Below are positions 9,863 to 19,264 of a stretch of 64,000 bases of DNA, piece by piece. Position 1 is the first letter of the stretch; each line of letters begins with the position of its first letter. The translations under genes were made by a program, and so were the position numbers. Under the pieces are notes generated by a model. It saw nothing but the letters and a program-made list of their open reading frames with translations. It did not search any database and was not told the origin of the DNA. This DNA comes from JBEKCD01 sp050015055 (lineage in GTDB: Archaea > Thermoproteota > Bathyarchaeia > Bathyarchaeales > Bathycorpusculaceae), in NCBI GenBank assembly GCA_050015055.1, contig JBEKCD010000005.1, forward strand, positions 62,001 to 126,000, written 5' to 3'.

Positions 9863-11869
9863 ATGTCTGTAGATGTGGATCAGTATAAACAGTTGTTCAT
9901 TGAAGAGGCGAAAGAACACGTTGAAGTCTTGACAAAGTCCCTTCTGATTTTGGAGAAGGATCCTAAAAACATTGATGTTTTGAACATGCTTTTCCGGTCA
10001 GCTCACACGCTTAAGGGGTCCTCAGCGATGATGGGTTACAAGGATTTTTCAGAGCTGACCCACGCTATGGAAGACATCTTTGACGCCATGCGGAGGGGTA
10101 GTCAACCCTCAAGCGACCTTGTAAGTATCTTGCTTGAATGCGTGGACGTGTTAACGTCACGATTGAACAGAATCCAAGAGAATCAGGATGGAGAAATTGA
10201 AGTGGTACAGTTTGCGCAAAGACTTCATCAAGCCTCAGACAGAGCAGAATCCGGTTCATCCCACGCAGAGAGCCCCGCTGCTGAAAACCTCATGTCCTGC
10301 AAAGCAAGTAACGATTTGAATGAGGATGAAAAGAAGGCTATCAGAGAAGCCGTCAGAGATGGCGACCGATGTTTTATCGTTGACATCAAATTCAGCGATG
10401 ATTGCGTGTTCAAGTCTGTGAGAGCGAAGATGGTTCTGGACAACCTGAGTGAAAAGGGCAAAATCGTTAAGACAATTCCAAGCAAAGAGGAACTCGATGA
10501 GGAGAAGATTGAATCTGGGCTCAGGGTTGTTTTCCTAGGGAACATAAGTGAAAAAGAAGCCGAAGCATGCGCCAAATCAGTTTGCGAAGTAGATCAAGCC
10601 GGAGTTGTCTGTCTTAACGTCGACTTGCTGGGACAACAAGAGATAAAGGCAAAAAATGAGGCTCATGGAGAAACGAAATCCGTTGCCGACACTCGCTCAG
10701 CCCAAACAGTCCGAGTTCACTTCGATCAACTGGACAAGCTGATGAATCTGGTAGGAGAACTTGTCATTAACAAAATTGAACTCAACCAAATATCGACGGA
10801 AGGCCAGAATCAAGCTTTGAAGCGTGTGGTGGGCAGCATTAACATGCTTACTGCAGACCTTCACGACTTGGTGATGCAGATAAGAATGGTTCCCGTCAGC
10901 CAAGTTTTCGACCGTTTTCCAAGACTCGTGAGAGATTTGTCACTGAAGAAGGAAAAGAAAGCAGATCTCCTGATGGAAGGAAGGGAAATAGAAGTGGACA
11001 GAACCGTGCTGGACGAAATTGGCCAGCCTCTGATTCACCTCATCAGAAACAGCATTGACCACGGAATTGAGAACCCAGATGAAAGAATAAAATGCGGCAA
11101 GAACGCGACCGGAATCGTGCGATTGACCGCACAACGAAAGGGAGAACACGTTATCATTGAAATAGCAGATGACGGCGCCGGCATTGACCCGGAAAAAGTC
11201 AAAAAGGCTGCGGTGGAGAAGGGGTTCATTCCAAAAGCTGAAGCCGAAGGAATGACAAAGGAGCAACTGATAAACCTGATTTTCCTCCCAGGATTGTCAA
11301 CCGCTAAAGAAGTCACCGAAACCAGCGGAAGAGGAGTTGGGATGGACGTAGTTCAAAGCAAAATAACTGCTCTCGGAGGTACGGTGCACATCGAAACGCG
11401 TATGGGCGCAGGAACGAAGGTCACGCTTAGACTTCCATTAACATTGGCAATCATCAGAGCCCTGCTCGTAAGAGATTCAAACCAGACATTTGCTGTCCCT
11501 GCAAGCCAGGTTGCAGAGGTTATCAGGGTGAAACGAACAGAAATCCAATCTCTTGGAACTATCGAGGCGATATTGCTGCGCGGACAGGTTCTGCCTATCC
11601 TTCATCTGCATGATTTGTTCAAGCTTGACGATGGTGGCGAAACAGAGTACTTCCAAGTCCTTGTGTCTCATGGAAGCAATGAGAACAACAAAGTAGGACT
11701 AGCGATAGACTCAATACTAGGCCACCAACAGATACTGGTGAAAGCCTTAGATGAGACCCTTGGAAAGAGCAGGGGACTCAGCGGGGCAACCATCTTAGGA
11801 AACGGACAGGTAGTTCCAGTCCTAGACGTAAGTGAGTTCATCAATAGAAAAACTGACGGCAACAACTGA
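9863..11869 (+). CDS. cheA: Chemotaxis histidine kinase CheA
   Basis: A 668-residue CheA, the cytoplasmic kinase that couples receptor state to CheY and CheB phosphorylation. Domains in order: HPt (1-105) with phospho-accepting His48 in FRSAHTLKGSSAMMGY; a P2-like docking region (about 155-255); dimerisation helices (about 280-345, DQLDKLMNLVGELVINKIEL); HATPase (about 350-525) with N box HLIRNSIDHGIENPDER, G1 DDGAGID and G2 TSGRGVGMDVV; and a CheW-like domain (about 530-660). ATG at 9863 follows GAGAGTG. Length is normal. It heads the chemotaxis locus but has about 130 bases after it before the next frame. Confidence 0.95.
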   Translation: MSVDVDQYKQLFIEEAKEHVEVLTKSLLILEKDPKNIDVLNMLFRSAHTLKGSSAMMGYKDFSELTHAMEDIFDAMRRGSQPSSDLVSILLECVDVLTSRLNRIQENQDGEIEVVQFAQRLHQASDRAESGSSHAESPAAENLMSCKASNDLNEDEKKAIREAVRDGDRCFIVDIKFSDDCVFKSVRAKMVLDNLSEKGKIVKTIPSKEELDEEKIESGLRVVFLGNISEKEAEACAKSVCEVDQAGVVCLNVDLLGQQEIKAKNEAHGETKSVADTRSAQTVRVHFDQLDKLMNLVGELVINKIELNQISTEGQNQALKRVVGSINMLTADLHDLVMQIRMVPVSQVFDRFPRLVRDLSLKKEKKADLLMEGREIEVDRTVLDEIGQPLIHLIRNSIDHGIENPDERIKCGKNATGIVRLTAQRKGEHVIIEIADDGAGIDPEKVKKAAVEKGFIPKAEAEGMTKEQLINLIFLPGLSTAKEVTETSGRGVGMDVVQSKITALGGTVHIETRMGAGTKVTLRLPLTLAIIRALLVRDSNQTFAVPASQVAEVIRVKRTEIQSLGTIEAILLRGQVLPILHLHDLFKLDDGGETEYFQVLVSHGSNENNKVGLAIDSILGHQQILVKALDETLGKSRGLSGATILGNGQVVPVLDVSEFINRKTDGNN

Positions 11870-12003
11870 GGCCACCCTCGAATCTCGCATCCCGACCTTT
11901 CGATTTTTACACTCTTCTTTTCACAGGCCCGCATAGACATCAGAGAAGCGACAGTCGCGAATAGGCCACTTGGAACAGCCGAATTGTCATCCATAAATCG
12001 ATT

Positions 12004-12438
12004 TTGGGCATATTTCGACAGCAGAAGGATGGTTTAACTGCTTTGCCAACAACTGTTCTATCTGAAGATATCCTAAACGGGCTGGTTGACTTGATGGAGA
12101 AAACTGAAACACGGTCGGAAAACGCGCGTCAAGTAATTCTGAGCTACAATGGAAAGATATTCTACGTGTCCATGGTTCGCGTAAACTTTTGCAAAGGGAG
12201 CGAAAAGCACAGAGCGATCTTCCACGCTCGAGAAGCCAAAGGCTGCCCTGCAGAAGACCTAGCAATGGAGATACCTCAAAACTTGTACGAAACGCTCCTG
12301 AAGTATACCAGCCTGAACAATCCAGACCTCATACTCGTCTTGCAGGTTGAGGGCACCGACTTCAAATGGGGTTTCACAAGCGATAGCTGGCTTAGACAAC
12401 ATTTATGCAGAGACAGTTTCCGAGAGTATGTTGTCTAA
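12004..12438 (+). CDS. Uncharacterised protein within the chemotaxis locus
   Basis: A 144-codon frame opening with TTG; ATG at 12094 is an alternative start giving about 114 residues. No family is recognised. The sequence looks like a soluble alpha/beta protein (RQVILSYNGKIFYVSMVRV, then LILVLQVEGTDFKWGF), with no signal or membrane segment. No clear ribosome site precedes the TTG. It lies between cheA and cheY on the same strand, so a signalling role is possible by position only. It does not resemble the archaeal adaptor CheF as far as I can tell. Confidence 0.55.
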   Translation: MGIFRQQKDGLTALPTTVLSEDILNGLVDLMEKTETRSENARQVILSYNGKIFYVSMVRVNFCKGSEKHRAIFHAREAKGCPAEDLAMEIPQNLYETLLKYTSLNNPDLILVLQVEGTDFKWGFTSDSWLRQHLCRDSFREYVV

Positions 12439-12504
12439 CCTCCAAAAATCTCAAGTCAGATTGATGGCAGTGTTTTGCGTCAGGTTTGCAAATAGTGTCT
12501 CGTA

Positions 12505-12570
12505 AGACATAATATTTATATCCCTTCAAAGGAAGATACATAGGTCAAGAAGTTCGGTGGAAGGGTAAGC
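12505..12570 (+). promoter_or_regulatory. Promoter and ribosome site of cheY
   Basis: ATAATATTTATATC at about 12509-12522 is a good archaeal TATA element, placing transcription start near 12545. A GGTGG-type ribosome site is near 12555, before ATG at 12571. This suggests that cheY-cheD-cheC form their own transcription unit. Confidence 0.6.
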
Positions 12571-12939
12571 ATGGCTAACGTTTTGATAGTTGATGATGCG
12601 GCATTTATGAGAGCCGTACTGAAGAAGATTGTTGTACAGGCGGGACATCAAGTAATTGCTGAAGCCGGAACTGGAGATGAAGCATTAGACCGATATCAAC
12701 AGCTAAGGCCCGACCTTGTGTTGCTCGACATAGTTATGCCACCAGGCCCTAGAACGAAGGACGGTATTGAGGCACTTAAGCAAATCATGGCGCAAAACCC
12801 TACGGCAAGAGTCGTCATGTGCAGTTCCATGGGACAGCAAGCACTGATAGCTGAAGCCCTAAACTCAGGAGCCAAAGATTTCGTCATGAAACCCTTCAAG
12901 CCTGAGAAAGTACTGGAAGCCCTGTCAAAGTATTGCTGA
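12571..12939 (+). CDS. cheY: Chemotaxis response regulator CheY with a loop insertion
   Basis: A 122-residue single receiver domain. Acidic pair Asp8-Asp9 (LIVDDAAFMR), phospho-acceptor Asp53 (VLLDIVMP), the Ser/Thr position in MCSSMG and conserved Lys in FVMKPFKPE are all present. Phospho-CheY should act on the archaellum motor through an adaptor. Odd point: after DIVMP the usual short turn to DG is replaced by PGPRTKDG, about four residues longer than the equivalent loop in the CheB receiver of this same locus (AMPRMDG). The insertion borders the active site and could alter phosphatase or partner contacts. Confidence 0.93.
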   Translation: MANVLIVDDAAFMRAVLKKIVVQAGHQVIAEAGTGDEALDRYQQLRPDLVLLDIVMPPGPRTKDGIEALKQIMAQNPTARVVMCSSMGQQALIAEALNSGAKDFVMKPFKPEKVLEALSKYC

Positions 12940-13025
12940 GGCAACGTGCATTGTGGACTTCACTTTTTCCACCACGATTCCCAGAAAAGGAATTCACTGT
13001 TGCCCATTCAATACTTAACCCCAAA

Positions 13026-13586
13026 ATGAAGGAACCATCAGTTGGAGTTAAGCCTCAATTTGGGATTTCAATGACTCCTTGTGAGGCAGTCCTAGTGCCC
13101 GAAACTCTGTCTTTAGAAGAGATAAGAGTGGACATGGCTGACGCCAGAGTTGAATCCAGACCCGTGTCCCTGATAACGAATGTTGGATCATGCGTTGCAA
13201 TCTGCTTGCATGACCCGATCAACAAATGCGGGGGACTAGCTCACATAATGTTGCCTACTCCAAACAATCCACGTGAACCCCTTCCCTACAAGTATGCTGA
13301 AACCGCAGTCCCGACCTTAGCCAATTCCATAAGAAAGATGCACCCTGTCAATTCTCGCTTGATTGCGAAGATTTCTGGTGGGGCAAACATGTTCTCAAAT
13401 CTGAAGTGTGGCGCATTGAATATTGGTGAGAAGAACGTTCAGGCTGTGAAGGAAGCTCTTTTCAAGAGCAATATCAAACTGCTTGCGGAAGATGTCGGCG
13501 GAACGTGTGGACGCAGAATCGTCTTCAACGTCTCTACAGGATCGACACGTGTTAGCACACTAAACGGGGAGTCGAAGAAGTTATGA
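13026..13586 (+). CDS. cheD: Chemoreceptor glutamine deamidase CheD
   Basis: CheD deamidates receptor glutamines and interacts with CheC. The core is recognisable from EIRVDMADARVE through TNVGSCVAICLHD (catalytic Cys in GSC), GGLAHIMLP (catalytic His) and KISGGANMF to GGTCGRRIVFNV. The frame opens at TTG 12933, overlapping the cheY stop, but residues before the core look unlike CheD. I use ATG 13026 (186 residues); ATG 13071 is also possible and neither has a clear ribosome site. The stop overlaps the cheC start by 4 nt, so the two are translationally coupled. Confidence 0.88.
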   Translation: MKEPSVGVKPQFGISMTPCEAVLVPETLSLEEIRVDMADARVESRPVSLITNVGSCVAICLHDPINKCGGLAHIMLPTPNNPREPLPYKYAETAVPTLANSIRKMHPVNSRLIAKISGGANMFSNLKCGALNIGEKNVQAVKEALFKSNIKLLAEDVGGTCGRRIVFNVSTGSTRVSTLNGESKKL

Positions 13587-14350
13587 ATGAGGAAATTTCA
13601 GGACGTTCCGGCACAAACTCAAAAGGAGAAACAATGATTAACGCTTTCACAGATGACAGATACCTAGATAAAGAAATTCTCCAAGAATTAGGAAACATAG
13701 GGGCAGGACACGCAGCCACCTCTCTTTCAGAAATACTCCAGCAACAGATCAACATCGATCTTCCGAAAATCCACTCACTTCCAACACACCTCGTTCCCAA
13801 GCTCTACGAAAGACATGACACAGCAACGACAGCAGTCTATATGCAACTTAACGGCGACTCAGAATGTGACATTCTACTTCTTTTCGAAAGGGAAGAAGCC
13901 AAGAAAATCGCAAGCATGATGACAATGACAACGTCACTGGAAGATATCAACCCAGAAATGGAGAAGTCTGCAATACAAGAACTAGCCAACATTGTGATTG
14001 GTTCATTTCTGAGCGCAATTTCTGACTTCACAGGTGTTAAATTGATGCCCACTCCTCCTCAACTATCCACAGATTGTTTCGACGCATTGATTGACAATTT
14101 CCTCGTAAAACAATCGTTGCTTTCAGACATTGCCATAATTTTCGACACACAATTCACGCGAACCGACGGAAACGTTGGGGGTACCCTGCTGCTTTTCCCA
14201 AGCAGAGAACTACAGAATGTGCTTGTTGAAAAGGCAAAGCAGTGGATGGATGACGCTACGCCAAAAGCTAATGAGAGATCGATAGAATGCACATCAGATA
14301 GCGTTGTAAACATTTCGAATGCTGCAACTCCCAAGAAAGAGATTGAATGA
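13583..14350 (+). CDS. cheC: CheY-P phosphatase CheC
   Basis: A 255-residue CheC. Both duplicated active-site helices are present: EILQELGNIGAGHAATSLSE near the N-terminus and AIQELANIVIGSFLSAISDF in the middle, each with the E-x2-N pattern used to dephosphorylate CheY. Family members also regulate CheD. The ATG overlaps the cheD stop (ATGA); ATG at 13634 (MINAFTDD) is an alternative start. The C-terminal 30 residues are low-complexity and polar. A decayed paralogue follows immediately. Confidence 0.92.
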   Translation: MNEEISGRSGTNSKGETMINAFTDDRYLDKEILQELGNIGAGHAATSLSEILQQQINIDLPKIHSLPTHLVPKLYERHDTATTAVYMQLNGDSECDILLLFEREEAKKIASMMTMTTSLEDINPEMEKSAIQELANIVIGSFLSAISDFTGVKLMPTPPQLSTDCFDALIDNFLVKQSLLSDIAIIFDTQFTRTDGNVGGTLLLFPSRELQNVLVEKAKQWMDDATPKANERSIECTSDSVVNISNAATPKKEIE

Positions 14351-14365
14351 GAAGAAGGTTAAGAT

Positions 14366-15036
14366 TTGGACAAAAAACCATCGTGTGCTGACGAGCCGAA
14401 GAGTACGGCCTACGACCGAGCCAACGGACACCAAGTGAATCTGGAAATACTGTTAGAAATTGGAAACCATGGGTTCTGGGCACGCAACCACGGCACTTTC
14501 TGAGATAGTACGCGAGCGCATAATGGTGGAGGTTCCCAGGGTTCACGTAGTTCCTCCGCATCTAGTGCCCAAGATATATGGAATGCACAATCAGCCTATG
14601 ACAGTCATCTACATGCAATTGAGAGGTGAACCTAACTGTGATTTCCTACTTGCTTTCGAGCCAGAAGAGGTCAAGAACATTGTCGCCATAATGACGATGG
14701 CTTCATCACCAGACGAGACTAGTCCAGAAATGGAAGCACCCGCGATGCAAGAGCTGGGATCCATAATGATTTGTTCCTTCTTAACCGCAGTCGCGGATTT
14801 TGCCGACATAAAACTCGTGCCGGCACCTCCACAGCTTATCACAGACACTTTCGCATGCCCTTATTGACGTTTTTCTTTCGGAGTAGACATTGAAATCTGA
14901 GACAGCCCTGATATTTGACACAAACTTCAAGAGAAGCAGCGGCTCAACAAAAGGAATATTCATCGTGCTCCCAAGCCTAGAACTCGAGGTAATGCTGGTC
15001 GACAAGGCTAAGAAATGGTTGAGCAAGATTGTCTAG
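14366..15036 (+). pseudogene. cheC: Decayed second cheC
   Basis: Starts at TTG 14366 after GAAGGTTA, 15 bases beyond the intact cheC. The first frame encodes VNLEILLEIGN, then a one-base insertion (an extra C near 14467-14468) moves the reading to the frame encoding MGSGHATTALSEIVRERI, which matches intact CheC (GNIGAGHAATSLSEILQQQI). The second helix (AMQELGSIMICSFLTAVADF) is present. After ITDTF a second shift near 14855-14862 moves to the frame encoding ALIDVFLSE, followed by an in-frame TAG at about 14883, then TALIFDTNFKRSSGS and a normal C-terminus ending at 15036. Two shifts plus one stop in a gene still clearly homologous to its neighbour indicate a pseudogene. Confidence 0.85.
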
Positions 15037-15343
15037 ACGTATCGGCCATCCGCGATTCTTGCTAGCTCTAGGCTGGACTAATCAGGAACTGAGTCTTACT
15101 GGTCTGTTCTTTCGACTGGCTTCAACAGGTCCTGAGCCTTGCCTCCCTGCATTGTTTTTTGCAAGATTAGTGGCGATCAAGAATGAGAATTCATAACTGT
15201 TATCTACTTTCGTTCCACGTTGAGAACATTGTCGTGAGTGAAGAAGCGTCGAACCCGAACCGGAGTGTAGCAGTTTTGATGACGTGTTCCTGCATAAATG
15301 AACTTCGCCGTGCGTTCATGAAGAGATACTGGAGTTGATCGAA
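15037..15343. other. Spacer before cheR
   Basis: No gene is seen. The last bases contain GGAGTTGAT at 15331-15339, a strong ribosome site for cheR. Confidence 0.5.
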
Positions 15344-16213
15344 ATGAGTCTTGAAAACGAGAATTTTCTTGAAAAAATCATGTTTGAGAAGCTCAAGAAG
15401 CAGCTGCGCGAGGCTACCGACGTTGATTGTGAGGGTTATCGACCAGAATATCTTAAAAGAAGGCTAGAAATCAGATTGAGAGCCACGAACTCGAAAACAT
15501 ATGGTGATTATGCTCGCTATCTTAAAGCGAACCCCAAGGAGCATGATCTCCTTCTCAATGATCTTACTATTAATTACAGTCTGTTTTTCCGAGACTCTGA
15601 TGTGTTCTTGTCCTTGAAAGAAAAGATCTTTCCAGAGTTTTTTTCTTCCAAGACCGCTAGAATCTGGAGTGCCGGATGCGCGACTGGCGAAGAACCCTAT
15701 TCTCTGGCCATTCTAGCAAATGAATGCAAAAGCCGTTCCACGAAGGATTTACAGGTCACAATCTATGCTTCAGACGTAGATAGGGACGCGCTGGCAAAGG
15801 CTGCAAGAGGAAAATATGATTTGAAATCGTTGCAAGGCGTCGAACAATCCTTGGTTGACAAATACTTCGCGCGTGAAGGCGAACTCTTCAGCGTTAAAGA
15901 CTTCGTCAAACAATCCGTGCGTTTTGAACGCCATGATCTGATGACGTCGCCTTCACATCAAAATTTGGACTTGGTTTTGTGCAGAAATGTTATGATATAC
16001 TTCTCAAGGGAAAGTCAGCAGAAGATTCACATGCACTTCTACGACTCCTTGAAAGAGGGTGGCTATCTAGTAATAGGGAAGACCGAAATGCTGAGTGGAG
16101 AACCAAGCAAGAAATTCGTCTGCGTCGATTCTGGGACTCGCATTTACAAAAAAACCAAAGAGACTATTGGGTTCGAAAAACCAACCACGTTACCGGTGGC
16201 CTACCTCAAATGA
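15344..16213 (+). CDS. cheR: Chemoreceptor methyltransferase CheR
   Basis: A 289-residue SAM-dependent methyltransferase that methylates receptor glutamates. The N-terminal helical domain (to about 85) contains EYLKRRLEIRLRA; the Rossmann-like domain has RIWSAGCATGEEPYSLAIL as the SAM motif, ASDVDRDALAKAARG, and NLDLVLCRNVMIYFSRESQ. A TTG at 15335 is possible, but the ATG at 15344 is placed correctly after GGAGTTGAT. It opposes CheB in adaptation. Length is normal. Confidence 0.93.
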   Translation: MSLENENFLEKIMFEKLKKQLREATDVDCEGYRPEYLKRRLEIRLRATNSKTYGDYARYLKANPKEHDLLLNDLTINYSLFFRDSDVFLSLKEKIFPEFFSSKTARIWSAGCATGEEPYSLAILANECKSRSTKDLQVTIYASDVDRDALAKAARGKYDLKSLQGVEQSLVDKYFAREGELFSVKDFVKQSVRFERHDLMTSPSHQNLDLVLCRNVMIYFSRESQQKIHMHFYDSLKEGGYLVIGKTEMLSGEPSKKFVCVDSGTRIYKKTKETIGFEKPTTLPVAYLK

Positions 16214-16220
16214 ATGCGGC

Positions 16221-16445
16221 ATGCGCGTTTCGCGGAAGGCTCGTCAACTAAGCTACGTTCCTGAATTACGTGCGCACCCACAAGGTGTGTCTCCACGGCC
16301 TATTCATATGCACGACGATTTCTCCGGTTTGAAAGATGAACTATACATTAGAGATTTGAATGCACTTCACCTCAGAGATGTGAATCGACTAACATTCAAC
16401 AATCCAGACCAAGATTGGTTTTTGAATGCATCATCTGAACTGTAA
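16221..16445 (+). CDS. Possible small protein between cheR and the receptor
   Basis: A 74-codon frame; ATG at 16308 would give 45 residues (starting MHDDFSGLKDELYIRD). The C-terminal part is acidic-polar and protein-like, but no ribosome site is visible and no family is recognised. It may be a real small protein or chance. The rest of this 290-base gap is the receptor promoter region (GTTATATTAAATC near 16456-16468). Confidence 0.25.
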   Translation: MRVSRKARQLSYVPELRAHPQGVSPRPIHMHDDFSGLKDELYIRDLNALHLRDVNRLTFNNPDQDWFLNASSEL

Positions 16446-16506
16446 ATTCATAAGCGTTATATTAAATCGTCCTATATTAGACTGGCACCAAAAGGTGTGA
16501 GTGATA

Positions 16507-18657
16507 ATGAGAAAACTTGGAGACATTAGCATAAAATGGCAACTGATGGCCGTATGCATGGCTTTAGTAGTCGTTCCAGTGGCCCTATTAGGCTACATCA
16601 GCTATGCTTCTACGCAGACTTCGACTTATCAACAGATTGAAAGCAACTTGAAGCAACAAGCCACAGAGATAGAGCTGCTCGTGAAAAGCATATACGATGA
16701 AATTCAATTAAACAACCAGTCAGTTCAAACTGAAGCGCAGGCAATTGTCAGTTCAGAGGCCGAAGCGGTGTATAGGTTCGTCAATTCATATCAAGGCGAG
16801 AACGAGACTCTTTTCAACATAACTGCTTCTATTAAAGTCGGAAAAACTGGCTATGTCTATATTTTGGACTACGCGGGGAATTACATTGTCTCACAGAATC
16901 GAGCCAAAGACGGAGTAAACATTTGGGGTTCGACAGATGCAAACGGGTTTCATTTCATTCAGGATATAATAAACAAAGCAAGAGCGTTGACAGGAGATCA
17001 AGTGGCCTATGAGATGTACCCATGGCAGAATGCAGGAGATCCCGCGCCAAGAGAAAAAATCGCAGCCGTAGTCAATATTCCAGCAAGAGGATGGGTTGTT
17101 GGAGTTGGAGCCTACTATGACGAATTGGTTGACACGAGTTTTGCAACAGACAAGATTCAGTACCTCAAAGACACACTTTCAAAAATAGTCATCGGAAAGA
17201 CAGGATACATTTTCATCCTAGACCAAAATGGAAGCTATGTCCTGTCACAAGATGAACAAAGCGACGGCAAGAACCTTTGGAGTACAAAAGACGCTTCAGG
17301 AAACTACTTTATCCAGACAATGGTCAACACAGGGCTGTCTTTACAAGAAGGGCAGACCGCGGTAATGTACTACTCCTGGCAAAACGAGGGAGAATCCGCT
17401 GCCAGAACGAAGATATCGGCTTATACTGATTTTCCCTCGTGGAAGTGGGTCATCGCTGCAAGTGCTTATCAAGGAGACTTTCTGGACGGTCTGAACTTGC
17501 TTTACATGACGACCATAATTGTGGTAATCGTAGCTTCAATAGGTGGTGCAATAATTGCATTCATGTTCGCACGTCCAATGGCCAAAAACTTCAGCAAACT
17601 TGCAAAGCAACTGGATGACATTTCGAAAGGGGACCTTACAGGCTCAGTTGACGACCAAAAGGCCGGCAAGAATGAAATGGGCAAAATGACAAGAGCGCTT
17701 GGCACAATGGTTCAGAATCTGAGAGGACTAATTAAGAGTGTACGAACCTCCTCTGAAACTGCTGCGTCAATGAGCCAAGAAATGAGTTCAACGGCACAGC
17801 AAGTGAATGCAGGAATGGAGCAAGTCTCGACAGCAACCCAGCAAATATCCCAGGGAACACAGAAGCTGGCCAAATTGGCTGAGGAAACGGCCAAACACGT
17901 GAACACACTTTCCACTGTTCTTCAAGAAACAGGCGCCAGCACGGAAAAGGGAGTTACGGTCGGAAAAGAGTCCATGGAAGTAATGCAGAAAATACAGCAA
18001 GACAGCAAGAAGGCAAGCGAATCCATCGAAAACATTCAAAAATCAATGGGAAACACTGCGGAAACAGTTGAAAGCATGCACACTTCACTTGAAAAGATTG
18101 GCGAACTGGCAAGCATGGTCACCGATGTTGCTTCCCAAACAGAAATGCTTGCCCTAAACGCCGCAATTGAAGCTGCAAGAGCAGGCGAAGCTGGACGAGG
18201 GTTCGCAGTCGTAGCAGACGCTGTTAAAGAACTGTCAGACCAGTCAAGCCAAGCTGCCAACGAAACCCTTCAATCCGTTTCTCAGGTACAGGCAAAGGGA
18301 ACAGAAGCACTCAACGTTGCACAAAAATCAACAGCTCAAGCAAACGAAGGCGCACAGGTCGTGAAAGCTTCGATTGAAGGCACCAAAAGCGTTGCTGAGT
18401 CAATACAAAGAATAAACGCAATGTTGCAGGAAGTTTGCGCGGGAGTCAAGAAAGGGGCGTCATCAGTGGATGCAGTTGTCAAGACCATAGACGAAGTCTC
18501 GAGCATATCGCAAGAATCAGCTTCAGCATGTGAAGAGAACTCGGCCGCTGTGGAACAACAGACAGCAAGCATGAACCAGATTGCAACCAGCGCATCAAAG
18601 CTTTCAGAAGTGGCTGCACAACTTCAAAAGGAAATGCAGAAATTCAAGACAGAGTAA
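16507..18657 (+). CDS. Methyl-accepting chemotaxis protein with double Cache sensor
   Basis: A 716-residue receptor. First membrane helix about residues 12-34; extracellular region with two Cache-like repeats, one around VGKTGYVYILDYAGNYIVSQ and one around IGKTGYIFILDQNGSYVLSQ, both followed by a PW/SWQN and WVVGVGAYYDE or WVIAASAYQGD ending; second helix about 335-357 (TTIIVVIVASIGGAIIAFMF); HAMP; then a long coiled coil with the signalling tip EMLALNAAIEAARAGEAGRG. Double Cache receptors usually bind small ligands such as organic or amino acids. A GTG at 16501 is possible, but ATG 16507 is better spaced from AAGGTG at 16492-16497. It is followed at once by cheW. Confidence 0.92.
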   Translation: MRKLGDISIKWQLMAVCMALVVVPVALLGYISYASTQTSTYQQIESNLKQQATEIELLVKSIYDEIQLNNQSVQTEAQAIVSSEAEAVYRFVNSYQGENETLFNITASIKVGKTGYVYILDYAGNYIVSQNRAKDGVNIWGSTDANGFHFIQDIINKARALTGDQVAYEMYPWQNAGDPAPREKIAAVVNIPARGWVVGVGAYYDELVDTSFATDKIQYLKDTLSKIVIGKTGYIFILDQNGSYVLSQDEQSDGKNLWSTKDASGNYFIQTMVNTGLSLQEGQTAVMYYSWQNEGESAARTKISAYTDFPSWKWVIAASAYQGDFLDGLNLLYMTTIIVVIVASIGGAIIAFMFARPMAKNFSKLAKQLDDISKGDLTGSVDDQKAGKNEMGKMTRALGTMVQNLRGLIKSVRTSSETAASMSQEMSSTAQQVNAGMEQVSTATQQISQGTQKLAKLAEETAKHVNTLSTVLQETGASTEKGVTVGKESMEVMQKIQQDSKKASESIENIQKSMGNTAETVESMHTSLEKIGELASMVTDVASQTEMLALNAAIEAARAGEAGRGFAVVADAVKELSDQSSQAANETLQSVSQVQAKGTEALNVAQKSTAQANEGAQVVKASIEGTKSVAESIQRINAMLQEVCAGVKKGASSVDAVVKTIDEVSSISQESASACEENSAAVEQQTASMNQIATSASKLSEVAAQLQKEMQKFKTE

Positions 18658-18674
18658 ATTTGGGGATGACATTG

Positions 18675-19163
18675 ATGACTCTGAAAGACGCGGAAAGGCA
18701 ACAAATAATTGTTTTCAAGCTCGACGATAAACTCTACGGTGTAAACATTGGCCAAGTTCGAGAAATCACAAGGATAGGCGAAATTTCGCCTGTCCCAAAT
18801 TCCCCCGAATACATCGAAGGCGTCACAAACCTGCGAGGACAAGTCACAACAGTCGTCGATCTTCGGAAAAGACTCGGCATGCCTGCGAAACAATTTGACA
18901 AGCAGAGCAGAATGATGGTCGTGGAGTCTCAAAGCAATTCGCAAGGCATGGTAGTCGATTCTGTAGCAGAGGTAACTATGATTCCGAATGCAGACATTGA
19001 AGAAACCCCTGAAATAGCCCGCTCTCAAGATCAATCAATATACATAAAGGGAATCGGAAAAAAAGACAACAAACTCATAATCCTGGTGGACCTGCACGAA
19101 CTTCTAGAGACGAAAACTATTGCAGAAAACCCCTTGGGAAAAGCAACGATTGGAAACGAATAG
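18675..19163 (+). CDS. cheW: Chemotaxis coupling protein CheW
   Basis: A 162-residue CheW that bridges receptor tips and CheA. The double beta-barrel pattern is clear: QIIVFKLDDKLYGVNIGQVR, then PEYIEGVTNLRGQVTTVVDL with the conserved NLRG, VVDSVAEVTMI, and IYIKGIGKKDNKLIILVDL. Earlier TTG (18660) and ATG (18666) starts exist, but GGGGATGA at 18662-18669 is a ribosome site well spaced for ATG 18675. It begins 17 bases after the receptor stop, so cotranscription is likely. Confidence 0.92.
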   Translation: MTLKDAERQQIIVFKLDDKLYGVNIGQVREITRIGEISPVPNSPEYIEGVTNLRGQVTTVVDLRKRLGMPAKQFDKQSRMMVVESQSNSQGMVVDSVAEVTMIPNADIEETPEIARSQDQSIYIKGIGKKDNKLIILVDLHELLETKTIAENPLGKATIGNE

Positions 19164-19204
19164 CACCAAGTCACCCTGTCAAGAAGAAAGCGAAGCCTAA
19201 CTTC

Positions 19205-19264
19205 ACACTTTTTTTATACTTCTTTTCCCAGATCTCACTCATACTCTAGAGTAGGGAACGATAA
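19205..19264 (+). promoter_or_regulatory. Promoter region of cheB
   Basis: TTTTTTTATACTTCTTTT around 19210-19227 contains a TATA-like element and a T-rich run that could also end cheW transcription. TAGGGA lies near 19251, before the TTG start at 19265. Confidence 0.45.

Noticed and set aside
11668..12265. Minus-strand frames over cheA end and the next gene
   Set aside because: Shadows of plus-strand coding with no motifs.
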